Source: Lentibacillus amyloliquefaciens
GTDB lineage: Bacteria > Bacillota > Bacilli > Bacillales > Amphibacillaceae
Length of the DNA: 64,000 bases
Direction: 5' to 3'
Assembly: GCF_001307805.1 (NCBI RefSeq)
Contig: NZ_CP013862.1
Location: forward strand, 3,794,285 to 3,858,284
Position 1 is the stretch's first letter; each line of letters begins with the position of its first letter. The translations under genes were made by a program, and so were the position numbers. Of this stretch, positions 28,366 to 36,835 are shown in pieces. The notes beneath the pieces were generated by a model, which saw only the letters and a list, made by a program, of their open reading frames with translations, had not been told where the DNA came from and did not search any database.

Positions 28366-29696
28366 GTTTCATACTTCATGATTATCAGCAATCGCTTGTC
28401 GATAAAACAAGGCAAGCCTATGCAAGAAAATATAAAGCACCGTGTGTGGTAGCGCCATGCGGAGCAGGAAAATCAGTAATTATTTCAGAAATTGCCCGCA
28501 TGACGACACTAAAAGGCAATCGAGTTTTATTCCTGGTACATCGGAGGGAGTTGATTGAACAGATTGAAGAAACATTCCGATTCAATAATGTGGATTTATC
28601 AAATGTACAGTTTGGCATGGTGCAGACGGTTGTACACAGGTTAGATAAAATGCGAAAGCCGGATCTAATCATAACCGATGAAAATCATCACGGGCTGGCT
28701 AAGTCTTATCGCAAAATTTATGAACATTTCAGTGATGTGCCGCGGTTAGGGTTTACGGCAACACCTATCAGACTGAATGGATCCGGGTTAGGTGATGTGA
28801 ACGATGTTTTGATTGAAGAAGTTGACGCAAAATGGCTTATCGAAAATCAATATTTATCACCTTATAAATATTATGCGCCGAAGCTGATTGATACGCAAAA
28901 GTTGAAATTAAACAGTTTACGGGAGTTTTCCTCCACATCGGTCAATGACGCAATGGACGATAAAACAATTTACGGTGATGTGATTAAACATTATCGGCAG
29001 CTGGCAGACAGTGAACAGGCGATTGCGTATTGCCACAATGTCGAAGCAAGTAAACAAGTCTCAGATGAATTTAATCAGTCAGGCATACCTGCTGCACATA
29101 TTGACGGAAAAACACCGAAAGATGAACGGAATAATGTTATCCAAAAATTCCGAGAAGGTCAGATAAAAATTATCTGCAACGTTGATTTAATCGGTGAGGG
29201 TTTCGATGTGCCGGACTGTTCCACAGTGATCATGCTAAGGCCCACGCAGTCACTCTCTCTATTCATTCAGCAGAGCATGAGGGGGATGCGGTACAGACCG
29301 GGTAAAACGTCAACCATCATTGACCATGTAGATAATGTGAGACGGCACGGTCTGCCCGATGATAAGCGAGAGTGGAGCTTGGAGGGTAAGAAAACCGAAT
29401 CCGGCGAGAAAGAAATTCCAATCAAGGAATGTGAAAACTGTTTTGCGGTTTATCCGCCTAACCATAAATGGTGTCCAGAATGTGGGCATCAGCCGGAGGT
29501 TAAAGAACAGAAAGATTATGAAGTGGATGAAACGGCAGAATTGCAGGAGGTAACGGAATCTGATTTTAGTTTTACGATAGATCACCGTGAACCAAAGGAC
29601 TGCAAGAATATGAAAGAGTTATCAGAGTTAGCTAAGAATCGTGGATATAAGCCTGGTTGGGCTTACCATCAAGGAAAATTATTAGGTTATCTATAA
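28362..29696 (+). CDS. SF2 DEAD/DEAH-box helicase
   Basis: 444 aa. Motif I APCGAGKS (31-38), motif II DENHHG, motif III GFTATP, C-terminal RecA-like domain with motif VI QQSMRGMRYRPGK. A zinc-knuckle CENC...CPECG follows near residue 367-385. ATP-dependent DNA unwinding during phage replication. GTG start overlaps the ATPase gene. Confidence 0.9.
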   Translation: MSFILHDYQQSLVDKTRQAYARKYKAPCVVAPCGAGKSVIISEIARMTTLKGNRVLFLVHRRELIEQIEETFRFNNVDLSNVQFGMVQTVVHRLDKMRKPDLIITDENHHGLAKSYRKIYEHFSDVPRLGFTATPIRLNGSGLGDVNDVLIEEVDAKWLIENQYLSPYKYYAPKLIDTQKLKLNSLREFSSTSVNDAMDDKTIYGDVIKHYRQLADSEQAIAYCHNVEASKQVSDEFNQSGIPAAHIDGKTPKDERNNVIQKFREGQIKIICNVDLIGEGFDVPDCSTVIMLRPTQSLSLFIQQSMRGMRYRPGKTSTIIDHVDNVRRHGLPDDKREWSLEGKKTESGEKEIPIKECENCFAVYPPNHKWCPECGHQPEVKEQKDYEVDETAELQEVTESDFSFTIDHREPKDCKNMKELSELAKNRGYKPGWAYHQGKLLGYL

Positions 29697-29712
29697 AAAA
29701 GGAGAGATTTAA

Positions 29713-30231
29713 ATGACAGGATTTAATTTAGATTTTAACAACGTTTACGAAGGTAACGGCGGCAAGGTAGAAGACGGTTGGTATGAAGTGATCGTAAATC
29801 GTTGTAGTGAAGATGCGACACCGTCAGGAGCTGAATACACAGAATTTGATTTGATTATACGTAACGATCTGGACCAGCCAAGCAAGAACATGCATATTTT
29901 CGAGAAAAACTTCAAGGCAAAAGCAACCGGAAAATATAACATGACCATATTTAACACCATCGGTAAGGCTTGCCAGCTTGAAAATGGCAAAACATATAAC
30001 AGCTTTGATGAGCTGCTTAATGATTTCGTTGGTAAAACGGCCCTTGTTTTCGCAAAAAATGAAACATCCGAATATAACGGAAAAACATACGAAAACCTCA
30101 ATGTGAAGATGTGGAATCAAACGAAATACCCGAATGTCCAGCATCAGTTTAAAGGTGATGGTAAAGGTGGAGCGCCGTTGACAGGTAATGGTGGCCCAAT
30201 TGATATACAAGATGAAGATTTGCCATTTTAA
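29713..30231 (+). CDS. DUF669 protein, single-strand DNA-binding-like
   Basis: 172 aa. Starts TGFNLDFNNVYEG, has beta-rich middle and the acidic C-terminal tip DIQDEDLPF, which resembles SSB C-termini (DDDLPF). DUF669 proteins regularly accompany Sak4-like ATPases and are thought to coat single-stranded DNA. AAAGGAGAG RBS. Confidence 0.82.
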   Translation: MTGFNLDFNNVYEGNGGKVEDGWYEVIVNRCSEDATPSGAEYTEFDLIIRNDLDQPSKNMHIFEKNFKAKATGKYNMTIFNTIGKACQLENGKTYNSFDELLNDFVGKTALVFAKNETSEYNGKTYENLNVKMWNQTKYPNVQHQFKGDGKGGAPLTGNGGPIDIQDEDLPF

Positions 30232-30242
30232 GGAGCGATTGC

Positions 30243-32543
30243 ATGTATAGCAACATACCAGACGAACTAAAAGAATTGCGGCAATGGTGCGTTTACCAGA
30301 TTGTTGAACGTAATGGCAAGAAAACTAAAATACCGATTGATGCTAACACAGGAAGTTTTGCAAAAAGCAATGATGAAGTTACCTGGAGCAGTTTTGATGC
30401 TGCTCTAGGGGCCATCAATCAATTTGATTGTGATGGTATAGGATTCTTTTTCAAAGAACCATATTTCGGGATTGATATCGACGATGTAGAGGCGGATATC
30501 CAGCGTTATCGGAATGATGAAGATGATGACAACATCGTTTCTGAATTCGTTGATTTAATGGGGAGTTATGCGGAAGTTAGTCCAAGTGGTAATGGCATTC
30601 ACATTATTGCAAAAGGTGAGCTGCCAGACGGTGGGAGCAGGAAAGGTAACATTGAAATGTATTCATCAGGGCGTTTCTTCACGATGACCGGTGATGCAAT
30701 CGGAGGTTATACCGGCATCACAGAAGATGAGCTTGGCAAAGTGAATTACCTCCACAATAAATACATCGCTAGTGATGAACCGGTGAAACAAAATTTATCG
30801 GAATCAGAAGGAAACGGACTATCGGAAAATGACATTATCCGTATTGCTTCAAACAGCAAGAATGGCACACGGTTTAATTTGTTTATGAATAGCGGATGGG
30901 ATCAATTTTATGATAGCTGGTCAGAAGCTGATATGGCATTTGCAAATGATCTTGCATTCTGGACTAACCGAGATATAAGCAAAATGGACACGATATTCAG
31001 ACAGTCATCACTTTACCGCGATAAATGGGATTCTAAGCGTGGTGATATGACGTATGGCTATGCGACATTAAATAAAGCTATATCGGAATGCACGAATGTT
31101 TTTAACCCGCAAGAACACGATCCCAATTACAATTTGTACGTTTTAGAAAATGATAGCCAGCCGGTATCAAACAAACATTACAGCTATGATGATACCGGAA
31201 ATGCCGAACGGTTCACAGATAATTTTAAAGACATTATTCGGTACAGTTATATCCGTAAAAATTGGTTTTATTATAACGGTAAAACATGGCAGATTGACCA
31301 GGAAGGTAAGGTCAAAGGTCTGGTTGACGATGTGCTAGAAAAAATGAAACAAGAACCGGTTTATACAAGTGATGATGTAGATGAAGAACAGGCCCAAAAG
31401 TTTTTGCAGAAACACATTAAGTATTCCCGTGGCAGTAATGGAAAAACAAACATGCTTAAGGAAAGTCAGCATTTATTGACTGTCAATCCAGGGTCATTTG
31501 ATAAAGATGAACATCTATTAAACGTGCAGAACGGCTACATAGACTTACAAACAGGAGAGTTGCACGATCACGACAAAAACAAGTTTTTCACTAAGGTTTT
31601 ATCCATCGAATATACCGATAAAATAGATTGTCCGATGTGGGAAGATTTTCTGATGCAGATATTCGATGGAAATACAGCCTTGATTAATTATATTCAACGA
31701 GCTGTCGGATATTCATTATCTGGATCAACAGAAGAACAAATGATGTTTATTCTTCACGGTAATGGCCGTAATGGTAAATCGGTGTTCTTGGATATCATTA
31801 CCGAAATGTTGGGAAATTACACAACGAATATCCAGCCGCAAACAATCATGGTCAAACCACAACAGAGTAGCGCTAATAGTGATGTCGCTAAATTGGATGG
31901 CGCAAGATTGGTGACTTCCACAGAGCCTAATGACGGTATGCGGTTTGATGAAGGTTTAATCAAACAAATGACGGGTGGAGACAAAGTTACAGCCCGGTTT
32001 CTATACGGTGAAGAATTCGACTTTTTCCCGCAGTTTAAAATCTGGATGGCCACAAACCATAAACCAATCATACGCGGCACAGATGATGGTATATGGCGCA
32101 GGATGGCAATTGTCCCGTTTACCGTTCAGATACCAGAGCATGAAGTCGATAAACAGTTGAAATATAAATTGCGCCGCGAAATGAAAGGCATATTAAATTG
32201 GGCGGTTGAAGGCTACCGGGAATGGAAACGAATCGGACTGAATGAACCAAATGTCATCAGAGATCAGCGCCAGACATACCGGACAGAAATGGATGTGGTT
32301 GAATTGTTTATCGAAGAATGCTGCATCCGCCGTGATGGTGAGAGAGAGAAATCATCCGATTTGTACAGCATTTATAGCTCATGGGCAAAAGACAATAATC
32401 AGTATCTCATGAGTAATACAAGGTTTGGTAAAGAACTAGCCAATAAATTCCAAAAGGTGAAAAGTAACGGCGTTTATTATGTAGGTATTAAATTGAAAAA
32501 AGACTTCAATAATGAAGCTTTCCGATTGAACTTAAATAATTAA
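30243..32543 (+). CDS. Phage primase-helicase, D5/P4 family
   Basis: 766 aa. N-terminal bifunctional-primase-like part (ELRQWCVYQI...KIPIDANTG, GIGFFFKEPYFGIDIDD with Asp metal residues, GNGIHIIAKG). D5_N domain in the middle (about 370-500), then SF3 helicase with Walker A HGNGRNGKS near 505 and KIWMATNHKP. Synthesises primers and unwinds the origin. The putative iteron origin directly follows. Confidence 0.92.
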   Translation: MYSNIPDELKELRQWCVYQIVERNGKKTKIPIDANTGSFAKSNDEVTWSSFDAALGAINQFDCDGIGFFFKEPYFGIDIDDVEADIQRYRNDEDDDNIVSEFVDLMGSYAEVSPSGNGIHIIAKGELPDGGSRKGNIEMYSSGRFFTMTGDAIGGYTGITEDELGKVNYLHNKYIASDEPVKQNLSESEGNGLSENDIIRIASNSKNGTRFNLFMNSGWDQFYDSWSEADMAFANDLAFWTNRDISKMDTIFRQSSLYRDKWDSKRGDMTYGYATLNKAISECTNVFNPQEHDPNYNLYVLENDSQPVSNKHYSYDDTGNAERFTDNFKDIIRYSYIRKNWFYYNGKTWQIDQEGKVKGLVDDVLEKMKQEPVYTSDDVDEEQAQKFLQKHIKYSRGSNGKTNMLKESQHLLTVNPGSFDKDEHLLNVQNGYIDLQTGELHDHDKNKFFTKVLSIEYTDKIDCPMWEDFLMQIFDGNTALINYIQRAVGYSLSGSTEEQMMFILHGNGRNGKSVFLDIITEMLGNYTTNIQPQTIMVKPQQSSANSDVAKLDGARLVTSTEPNDGMRFDEGLIKQMTGGDKVTARFLYGEEFDFFPQFKIWMATNHKPIIRGTDDGIWRRMAIVPFTVQIPEHEVDKQLKYKLRREMKGILNWAVEGYREWKRIGLNEPNVIRDQRQTYRTEMDVVELFIEECCIRRDGEREKSSDLYSIYSSWAKDNNQYLMSNTRFGKELANKFQKVKSNGVYYVGIKLKKDFNNEAFRLNLNN

Positions 32544-32598
32544 TAATTGTTTCAAGATGATAATTATTATAATCTGTAACATTTAAAAACGTAAAAAC

Positions 32599-32868
32599 GG
32601 AAGGGTAACGGAAGGGAAGAGGAAGGGTTGAATGTATAACCCTTCCACCTTAAAAACACCGATATATCAACCTTTATATTATTATTTATTTCTTTTCGGA
32701 AGGGTTGGAAGGGTTAAAAGAAAGTAATTAAAGTCAGGGAAAAATATAAAAAACAGTAGGGCGGGTTTAGTTTTGAAGCAAACCGTTCCGTGAAATTTGA
32801 TTATGTAGTTCAAAGTCATTGGCGCGCAAAGGATTTGGCGCTGGAACGGTTGTATTTCAGACCCTTCC
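32599..32868. repeat. Iteron cluster, putative phage replication origin
   Basis: The 349-bp gap after the primase has no gene. GGAAGGGT occurs exactly at 32599, 32621, 32698 and 32707, its inverse ACCCTTCC at 32639 and 32861, and a one-mismatch copy at 32610. Related GGAACGGT / ACCGTTCC pairs lie at about 32782-32850. An A+T-rich stretch (32648-32695) separates the clusters, as in many phage origins. Confidence 0.6.
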
Positions 32869-32892
32869 GTCATCAAAAAGAGGTGAATCATT

Positions 32893-33081
32893 TTGAAAAT
32901 TTACGATTTATATCGAGGTAATGAATTTATTAAAAAGGGTACGTTAAGAGAATTATCTGATTATACACTTTTACATCAAGGGAGTTTATTAAATTACAGT
33001 TACCAAAAATACCTTGAAAAAAATAAAACGAATAATGTTTTAAAAGTCTATTTGGTGGGTGATTCCAATGCGCGAAAGTGA
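32893..33081 (+). CDS. Small phage protein of the YxGDxF... (NUMOD1-like) type
   Basis: 62 aa (MKIYDLYRGNEFIKKGTLRELSDY, then YLVGD). Shares pattern with the protein at 35608: short strand, G-x-x-x-E-L, then a small helical DNA-binding-like unit. TTG start after AGAGGTGAAT. Function unknown. Confidence 0.55.
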   Translation: MKIYDLYRGNEFIKKGTLRELSDYTLLHQGSLLNYSYQKYLEKNKTNNVLKVYLVGDSNARK

Positions 33082-33400
33082 CGTACAGAACAGTGTCAGA
33101 CTAGCATTGAATCCTTATGCAACGATATTTCGCGGTAATGTCGGAAAAGTACGTATGACAGACGGGCGTTGGTTTGATACGGGGTTGCCCAAAGGCTTCT
33201 CAGATTTATTTGGATTTAGAAAAACAGACGGCAAAATGATTTTTCTTGAAATCAAAAATGCAAAAGGCAGATTAAGAGACGATCAGCGGCATTTTTTAGA
33301 GGCGGTCAGTCAGTATGATGTGATTTCAGGCGTGGCCCGCAGTGTTGAAGAAGCGATTGAAATTGTGGAGAGGGGATTGAAATTTAATGAACTACACTGA
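33068..33400 (+). CDS. VRR-NUC domain nuclease
   Basis: 110 aa. ESDVQNSVRLALNP, LPKGFSDLFGF and IFLEIKNAKGRLRDDQRHFLEAV form the PD-(D/E)xK core (Asp in SDL, ExK in LEIK) of VRR-NUC proteins, possible Holliday-junction or structure-specific nucleases. ATG 33068 follows GGTGGGTGATT and overlaps the preceding gene. Confidence 0.88.
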   Translation: MRESDVQNSVRLALNPYATIFRGNVGKVRMTDGRWFDTGLPKGFSDLFGFRKTDGKMIFLEIKNAKGRLRDDQRHFLEAVSQYDVISGVARSVEEAIEIVERGLKFNELH

Positions 33401-33656
33401 AACAGGAAAACGAATCGGTCAGCTAGTACAAGCTAAAAACGATCAATACGGTGATGCTTTCAATAAATCAGATGACTTTCTGAAAATCTTATATCCGAAC
33501 GGTGTTAAGCCGGAACAGTACAAAGATATGCTGGCACTTGTCCGAGTATTCGATAAACAGATGAGAATTGCAAATGGGAATCAAGGTGAAGAAAATGCGT
33601 GGGCTGATATCACTGGATATGGAATATTGAAAAGCGGTGATTCTGATGAACTATGA
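33387..33656 (+). CDS. DUF1599/Nmad-like small phage protein
   Basis: 89 aa. IGQLVQAKNDQYGDAFNKSDDFLKILYPNG and MLALVRVFDKQMRIAN resemble the nucleotide-modification-associated (DUF1599-like) family common in Firmicutes phages. Role uncertain, possibly nucleotide metabolism. Overlaps the nuclease gene. Confidence 0.6.
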   Translation: MNYTETGKRIGQLVQAKNDQYGDAFNKSDDFLKILYPNGVKPEQYKDMLALVRVFDKQMRIANGNQGEENAWADITGYGILKSGDSDEL

Positions 33657-33855
33657 ATCAGCAACTAAAGAACAATTACTACAGGTAGCATTAAACGAAG
33701 ACTGCAGCAACGATGATAAATTCAAGGCTTGCCGGTATTTAATCAAATTCAAAATATCCGAATACCGCAAAGTGGGATCGGCTGAAATTAATTTTGATGG
33801 GGAGTTGAGTGAGTATTGGCAGTATGTGTATGAGAGTACGTTTAAGGGGTGGTAA
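33646..33855 (+). CDS. Small phage protein, unknown function
   Basis: 69 aa, helical (YESATKEQLLQVALNEDCSNDDKFKACRYL). Start 33646 behind GCGGTGATT, overlapping the previous stop. Not recognised. Confidence 0.55.
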   Translation: MNYESATKEQLLQVALNEDCSNDDKFKACRYLIKFKISEYRKVGSAEINFDGELSEYWQYVYESTFKGW

Positions 33856-33860
33856 ATAGA

Positions 33861-34058
33861 ATGGAACATTTTATAAAGCATCTTGTTTATATATTTGTTT
33901 TTCTGTTCTTAATTACCATAGGATGGCAGATTTATGAGTTGATTGTGTACGGAAAATTATATCCTAATCAACATGATACATGGTTGGCTATATTTCTGGC
34001 GCTGTTTTGTGCAGAAGCTAGGATACTATTTGAAAGATATGAAAAACGAAAGCGGTGA
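33861..34058 (+). CDS. Small two-helix membrane protein
   Basis: 65 aa with hydrophobic segments at about residues 8-25 and 40-54 and a basic tail (ERYEKRKR). RBS AAGGGGTGG. Function unknown. Confidence 0.6.
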   Translation: MEHFIKHLVYIFVFLFLITIGWQIYELIVYGKLYPNQHDTWLAIFLALFCAEARILFERYEKRKR

Positions 34059-34064
34059 TATGAC

Positions 34065-34190
34065 ATGAAATTCTGGAAGGGGAAACAATTCAGACCCAGA
34101 GTAACGGTACTCAAAATGAAAGGTGAAAAACCAACAGTAATACAAGTATCCGGACAACGTTACGTCATGGAACCGGAGGGCAAACGATGA
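34065..34190 (+). CDS. Small basic phage protein, unknown function
   Basis: 41 aa (MKFWKGKQFRPRVTVLKMKG), basic. GCGGTGATATG upstream. Its stop overlaps the next ATG (ATGA). Confidence 0.5.
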   Translation: MKFWKGKQFRPRVTVLKMKGEKPTVIQVSGQRYVMEPEGKR

Positions 34191-34264
34191 AACGCATAAT
34201 CCGATTGATTAAAGCGATTAGAGAGTATGAGCCGGAGAAGTGGATGCAAGATGACGGAAAATAA
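34187..34264 (+). CDS. Tiny phage peptide
   Basis: 25 aa, amphipathic (MKRIIRLIKAIREYEPEKW). Coupled to the preceding gene and with GGAGGGC as RBS. Low certainty because of size. Confidence 0.4.
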   Translation: MKRIIRLIKAIREYEPEKWMQDDGK

Positions 34265-34286
34265 AATTATGAGAGGGGATTTTAAA

Positions 34287-34835
34287 ATGAGTGAAAAAGT
34301 GAAGGTTACGAAATATGAAAAAGAAAAAATAGAAGAATTTTTAGAGCGATACCATTTATTCGCTGGTGTGCCAATGATAAAGATATTTAATGCGGCTGTT
34401 AGAGGCTATGAAGTCGAGCCGGAGTTTGAAGAGGAGCAATGGATAATCGCATTTCATGATAACGGGAAACACAAATGCACAGCTAAGATAACCGGTATCT
34501 ATAGCGGATATTTAACGGTCGATGTAATCAATGTGCATGGTGAAGATTTACATTTACCACTTGATGGTTATTATGTCATCCGCCACGCCACATTATCTGA
34601 AATAGCAGAAGAAAAAGAGCGGAGGATGTTTGAAGCGAACGGACGTGATTATCGGCAATTTCGAGATGGCGATATTGTCAAAGGCCAAGCGGAGTCAGAT
34701 GGTCAACGGTTGTTCGGTGAATTATTATTATCACCCGGAAATCCTCCGAAAATAAACAAAATCGAGACTTTTATTAGTGGGCTGAAAATCATCTGCTTTG
34801 CCGAAAACCGCCTAGACAGGAGTGGTGACGAATGA
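34287..34835 (+). CDS. Phage protein, unknown function
   Basis: 182 aa. N-terminal helical piece (KVTKYEKEKIEEFLERYHLF) and a beta-rich middle (EEEQWIIAFHDNGKHKCTAKITG). Start 34287 after GAGAGGGG; an in-frame ATG 24 nt... upstream region overlaps the tiny peptide. No family recognised. Confidence 0.6.
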   Translation: MSEKVKVTKYEKEKIEEFLERYHLFAGVPMIKIFNAAVRGYEVEPEFEEEQWIIAFHDNGKHKCTAKITGIYSGYLTVDVINVHGEDLHLPLDGYYVIRHATLSEIAEEKERRMFEANGRDYRQFRDGDIVKGQAESDGQRLFGELLLSPGNPPKINKIETFISGLKIICFAENRLDRSGDE

Positions 34836-34993
34836 AAATAGATTTCAATGATTTAGCAGCGATCGTTGAACATGTGGTAGAAGAGGCGCATGGTTTCGAA
34901 AACCCAATACACTCAATTGATGATTTGTACGAGTATTTAGAAGAAAATGCGGATGATTTTATTAGAATGAAAAGGATTGGTGATAGCGAATGA
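34832..34993 (+). CDS. Small acidic phage protein
   Basis: 53 aa, strongly acidic (AAIVEHVVEEAHGF, DDLYEYLEENADDF). AGGAGTGGTGACGA RBS, overlaps both neighbours by 4 bp, so clearly part of the operon. Confidence 0.55.
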   Translation: MKIDFNDLAAIVEHVVEEAHGFENPIHSIDDLYEYLEENADDFIRMKRIGDSE

Positions 34994-35361
34994 GATTAAA
35001 CAGAGCAATTCAAAAGTCTATAACAGGAGAACAAAGAAGAATCGAACAACTCGAATCCGAAAATGAAGCAAAACGAGAAGGTATAAACGAACTAGAGGAA
35101 CGAATAGAAGGTTTGTCATATGACATTTATCAACTCGATTCCGAAAACAAGGAATCGGAAAACAGATTATCAAGAACTAAGTACGAATTGGATTTATCGT
35201 ATGAGGTTAATGAGCGATTAAAATCCGAAAATGAACGGTTGCGGGAAGCATTAAAAGAGATAGCGGGCTTTAGCTTAGCATCAAATGATCTAATTGCAGT
35301 TAGCGCCTTGAAAGAGGAAAAACGAATAGCGCGTCAAGCCCTGCGAGGTGACAGCAAATGA
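34990..35361 (+). CDS. Coiled-coil phage protein
   Basis: 123 aa, heptad-rich coiled coil over residues 8-90 (EQLESENEAKREGINELEERIEGL). The motif ESEN recurs four times. Possibly a structural or partner-binding protein of early genes. ATGA overlaps at both ends. Confidence 0.6.
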   Translation: MRLNRAIQKSITGEQRRIEQLESENEAKREGINELEERIEGLSYDIYQLDSENKESENRLSRTKYELDLSYEVNERLKSENERLREALKEIAGFSLASNDLIAVSALKEEKRIARQALRGDSK

Positions 35362-35606
35362 CCACCATAGCCGATTACGAAAAACTCGAATCCAAAATAG
35401 AATCACTCCGGGAATCTAACAAAAAATGGAACTATAAATACCGAAAAGAAGCTGCCAGAAATGAAACCCTGCTTGAGAAATTAAACGATATGGACAGCAA
35501 CCACAGTTTGATAAAGCGGTATGAGCACGAGAATACGGAATTGAGAGCAGAAATCAATCAGTATAAAAGGGATTTGCGGAAGATACGAAAGATTGTGGGT
35601 GAGTGA
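35358..35606 (+). CDS. Coiled-coil phage protein
   Basis: 82 aa coiled coil with basic patches (EKLESKIESLRESNKKWNYKY). Coupled to the previous coiled-coil gene; the two may form a heteromer (inference). Confidence 0.55.
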   Translation: MTTIADYEKLESKIESLRESNKKWNYKYRKEAARNETLLEKLNDMDSNHSLIKRYEHENTELRAEINQYKRDLRKIRKIVGE

Positions 35607-35607
35607 C

Positions 35608-35811
35608 ATGACGCGAAAGCAGAAGGAGTGGGCGTTCTATAAAGGAGACGAGTTTCGATTCATGGGAACGACACGTGAATGCGCTGAATTTTTAGGGTCA
35701 AGCGAAGAATCTGTCAGATATTATGCCACAACTGCTTATCAGAGAAAACTGGCAAAGCGAAAAACCATAGACAATTCAACGATAACTGTAGATGTGAGCG
35801 GTGTTGTGTAA
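35608..35811 (+). CDS. Small NUMOD1-like DNA-binding phage protein
   Basis: 67 aa. AFYKGDEFRFMGTTRECAEF followed by LGSSEESVRYYATTAYQRK resembles single-unit NUMOD1-type helix proteins of phages. Related in pattern to 32893-33081. ATG 35608 after GGGTGAGTG. Confidence 0.6.
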   Translation: MTRKQKEWAFYKGDEFRFMGTTRECAEFLGSSEESVRYYATTAYQRKLAKRKTIDNSTITVDVSGVV

Positions 35812-35902
35812 ATAAGCATTTTAAGGCTCATGTGACGATTTTAAATCTATCATGACCTAAGATACCTGAAATAGATTTATAACTAAATTTGGCGGTGATT
35901 TG

Positions 35903-36016
35903 TTGAAAATATACGTACGAGAGAAAACAGTCGTACAGGAAGGGCAGAAACTTGTGGTTGTGGAGACGTTTTGGTCAAAGCCGGGGAACGATTTTGATTA
36001 CTTGATATTTGTTTAA
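35903..36016 (+). CDS. Small phage protein, unknown function
   Basis: 37 aa from TTG after GGCGGTGATT (KIYVREKTVVQEGQKLVVVE), beta-like. The rest of the 223-bp gap 35812-36034 holds only a CATGACCTAAGA motif similar to one at 36362. Confidence 0.45.
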   Translation: MKIYVREKTVVQEGQKLVVVETFWSKPGNDFDYLIFV

Positions 36017-36034
36017 ATTAGGAGGCGTTTATAA

Positions 36035-36313
36035 ATGGGATTGAAATTTTGGTTAGTCAGAGAACCTTATTATGCTTTAATCAAAGCGAAAGACGAAGAA
36101 GAAGTCGCAAAGCTATACGAAGAAGTTGTCGCGGATATCGAAGAAGAAGATGCGTTTTATGAGGAATGTGCTTGCATCAGTGACAAGATAGCATTAGACG
36201 AATTGCATAAAGCTCAAGATGAAAACGGAAATAGGATGACATATAAAGAGCAAATGGAACTCTATGAAAGAGAAGAAAGTGACGTTCTTTTAATAGAAGA
36301 ATCGTTGCTGTAA
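36035..36313 (+). CDS. Acidic phage protein, unknown function
   Basis: 92 aa, very acidic (AKDEEEVAKLYEEVVADIEEEDAFYEE). AGGAGGCG RBS. The acidity recalls DNA-mimic inhibitors, but nothing else supports that. Confidence 0.55.
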   Translation: MGLKFWLVREPYYALIKAKDEEEVAKLYEEVVADIEEEDAFYEECACISDKIALDELHKAQDENGNRMTYKEQMELYEREESDVLLIEESLL

Positions 36314-36430
36314 CTTTGCATGTCAATAAATAACCTGCATGAGCGTTTCTAATACATACATGACCTAGACTATTAAATTATTAAATGGAGCGCTCAGTGT
36401 TGCTTGAAATTAAAATGGGAGGTATGTCTG

Positions 36431-36622
36431 ATGCAGATAAACGAAAAAGAAGTAACACTCAGTGAAGATGAAGCAATGCTATTTGGTTCTATATTGTTCG
36501 GAACCATAAAGGGGTATGACCAAAAGCGAGACGAAGGGCATTATTTTAGCAAAGAAGAAAGAGAAGTTTCCGAAATGATTAAATACATGTTAGAACAACT
36601 GGAAGATAACGATATTATTTAA
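36431..36622 (+). CDS. Small acidic phage protein
   Basis: 63 aa (MQINEKEVTLSEDEAMLFGSI). ATG 36431 placed by GGGAGGT eight nt upstream; the longer frame from 36404 covers the RBS. Unknown function. Confidence 0.55.
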   Translation: MQINEKEVTLSEDEAMLFGSILFGTIKGYDQKRDEGHYFSKEEREVSEMIKYMLEQLEDNDII

Positions 36623-36637
36623 TTGGAGGTATATCCG

Positions 36638-36835
36638 ATGACCAAACAAGAGTTGATTGACTTTTACCAAAAAGAGTATCAAGAACATTTTATAATGGCC
36701 GAAAATCACTTGCAGGATATGATTGATTCAGCGGATGAGGTGGAAGCTGATTATTCCGAAAAACACTGGACATATCACAGAACAATCGCATCAATGTGCG
36801 AGCAGTTTGTTAAATATTTAAAGGAGTTGGAATAA
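36638..36835 (+). CDS. Small phage protein, unknown function
   Basis: 65 aa helical (TKQELIDFYQKEYQEHFIMAENHLQDMI). ATG 36638 after TTGGAGGT. Not recognised. Confidence 0.55.
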   Translation: MTKQELIDFYQKEYQEHFIMAENHLQDMIDSADEVEADYSEKHWTYHRTIASMCEQFVKYLKELE

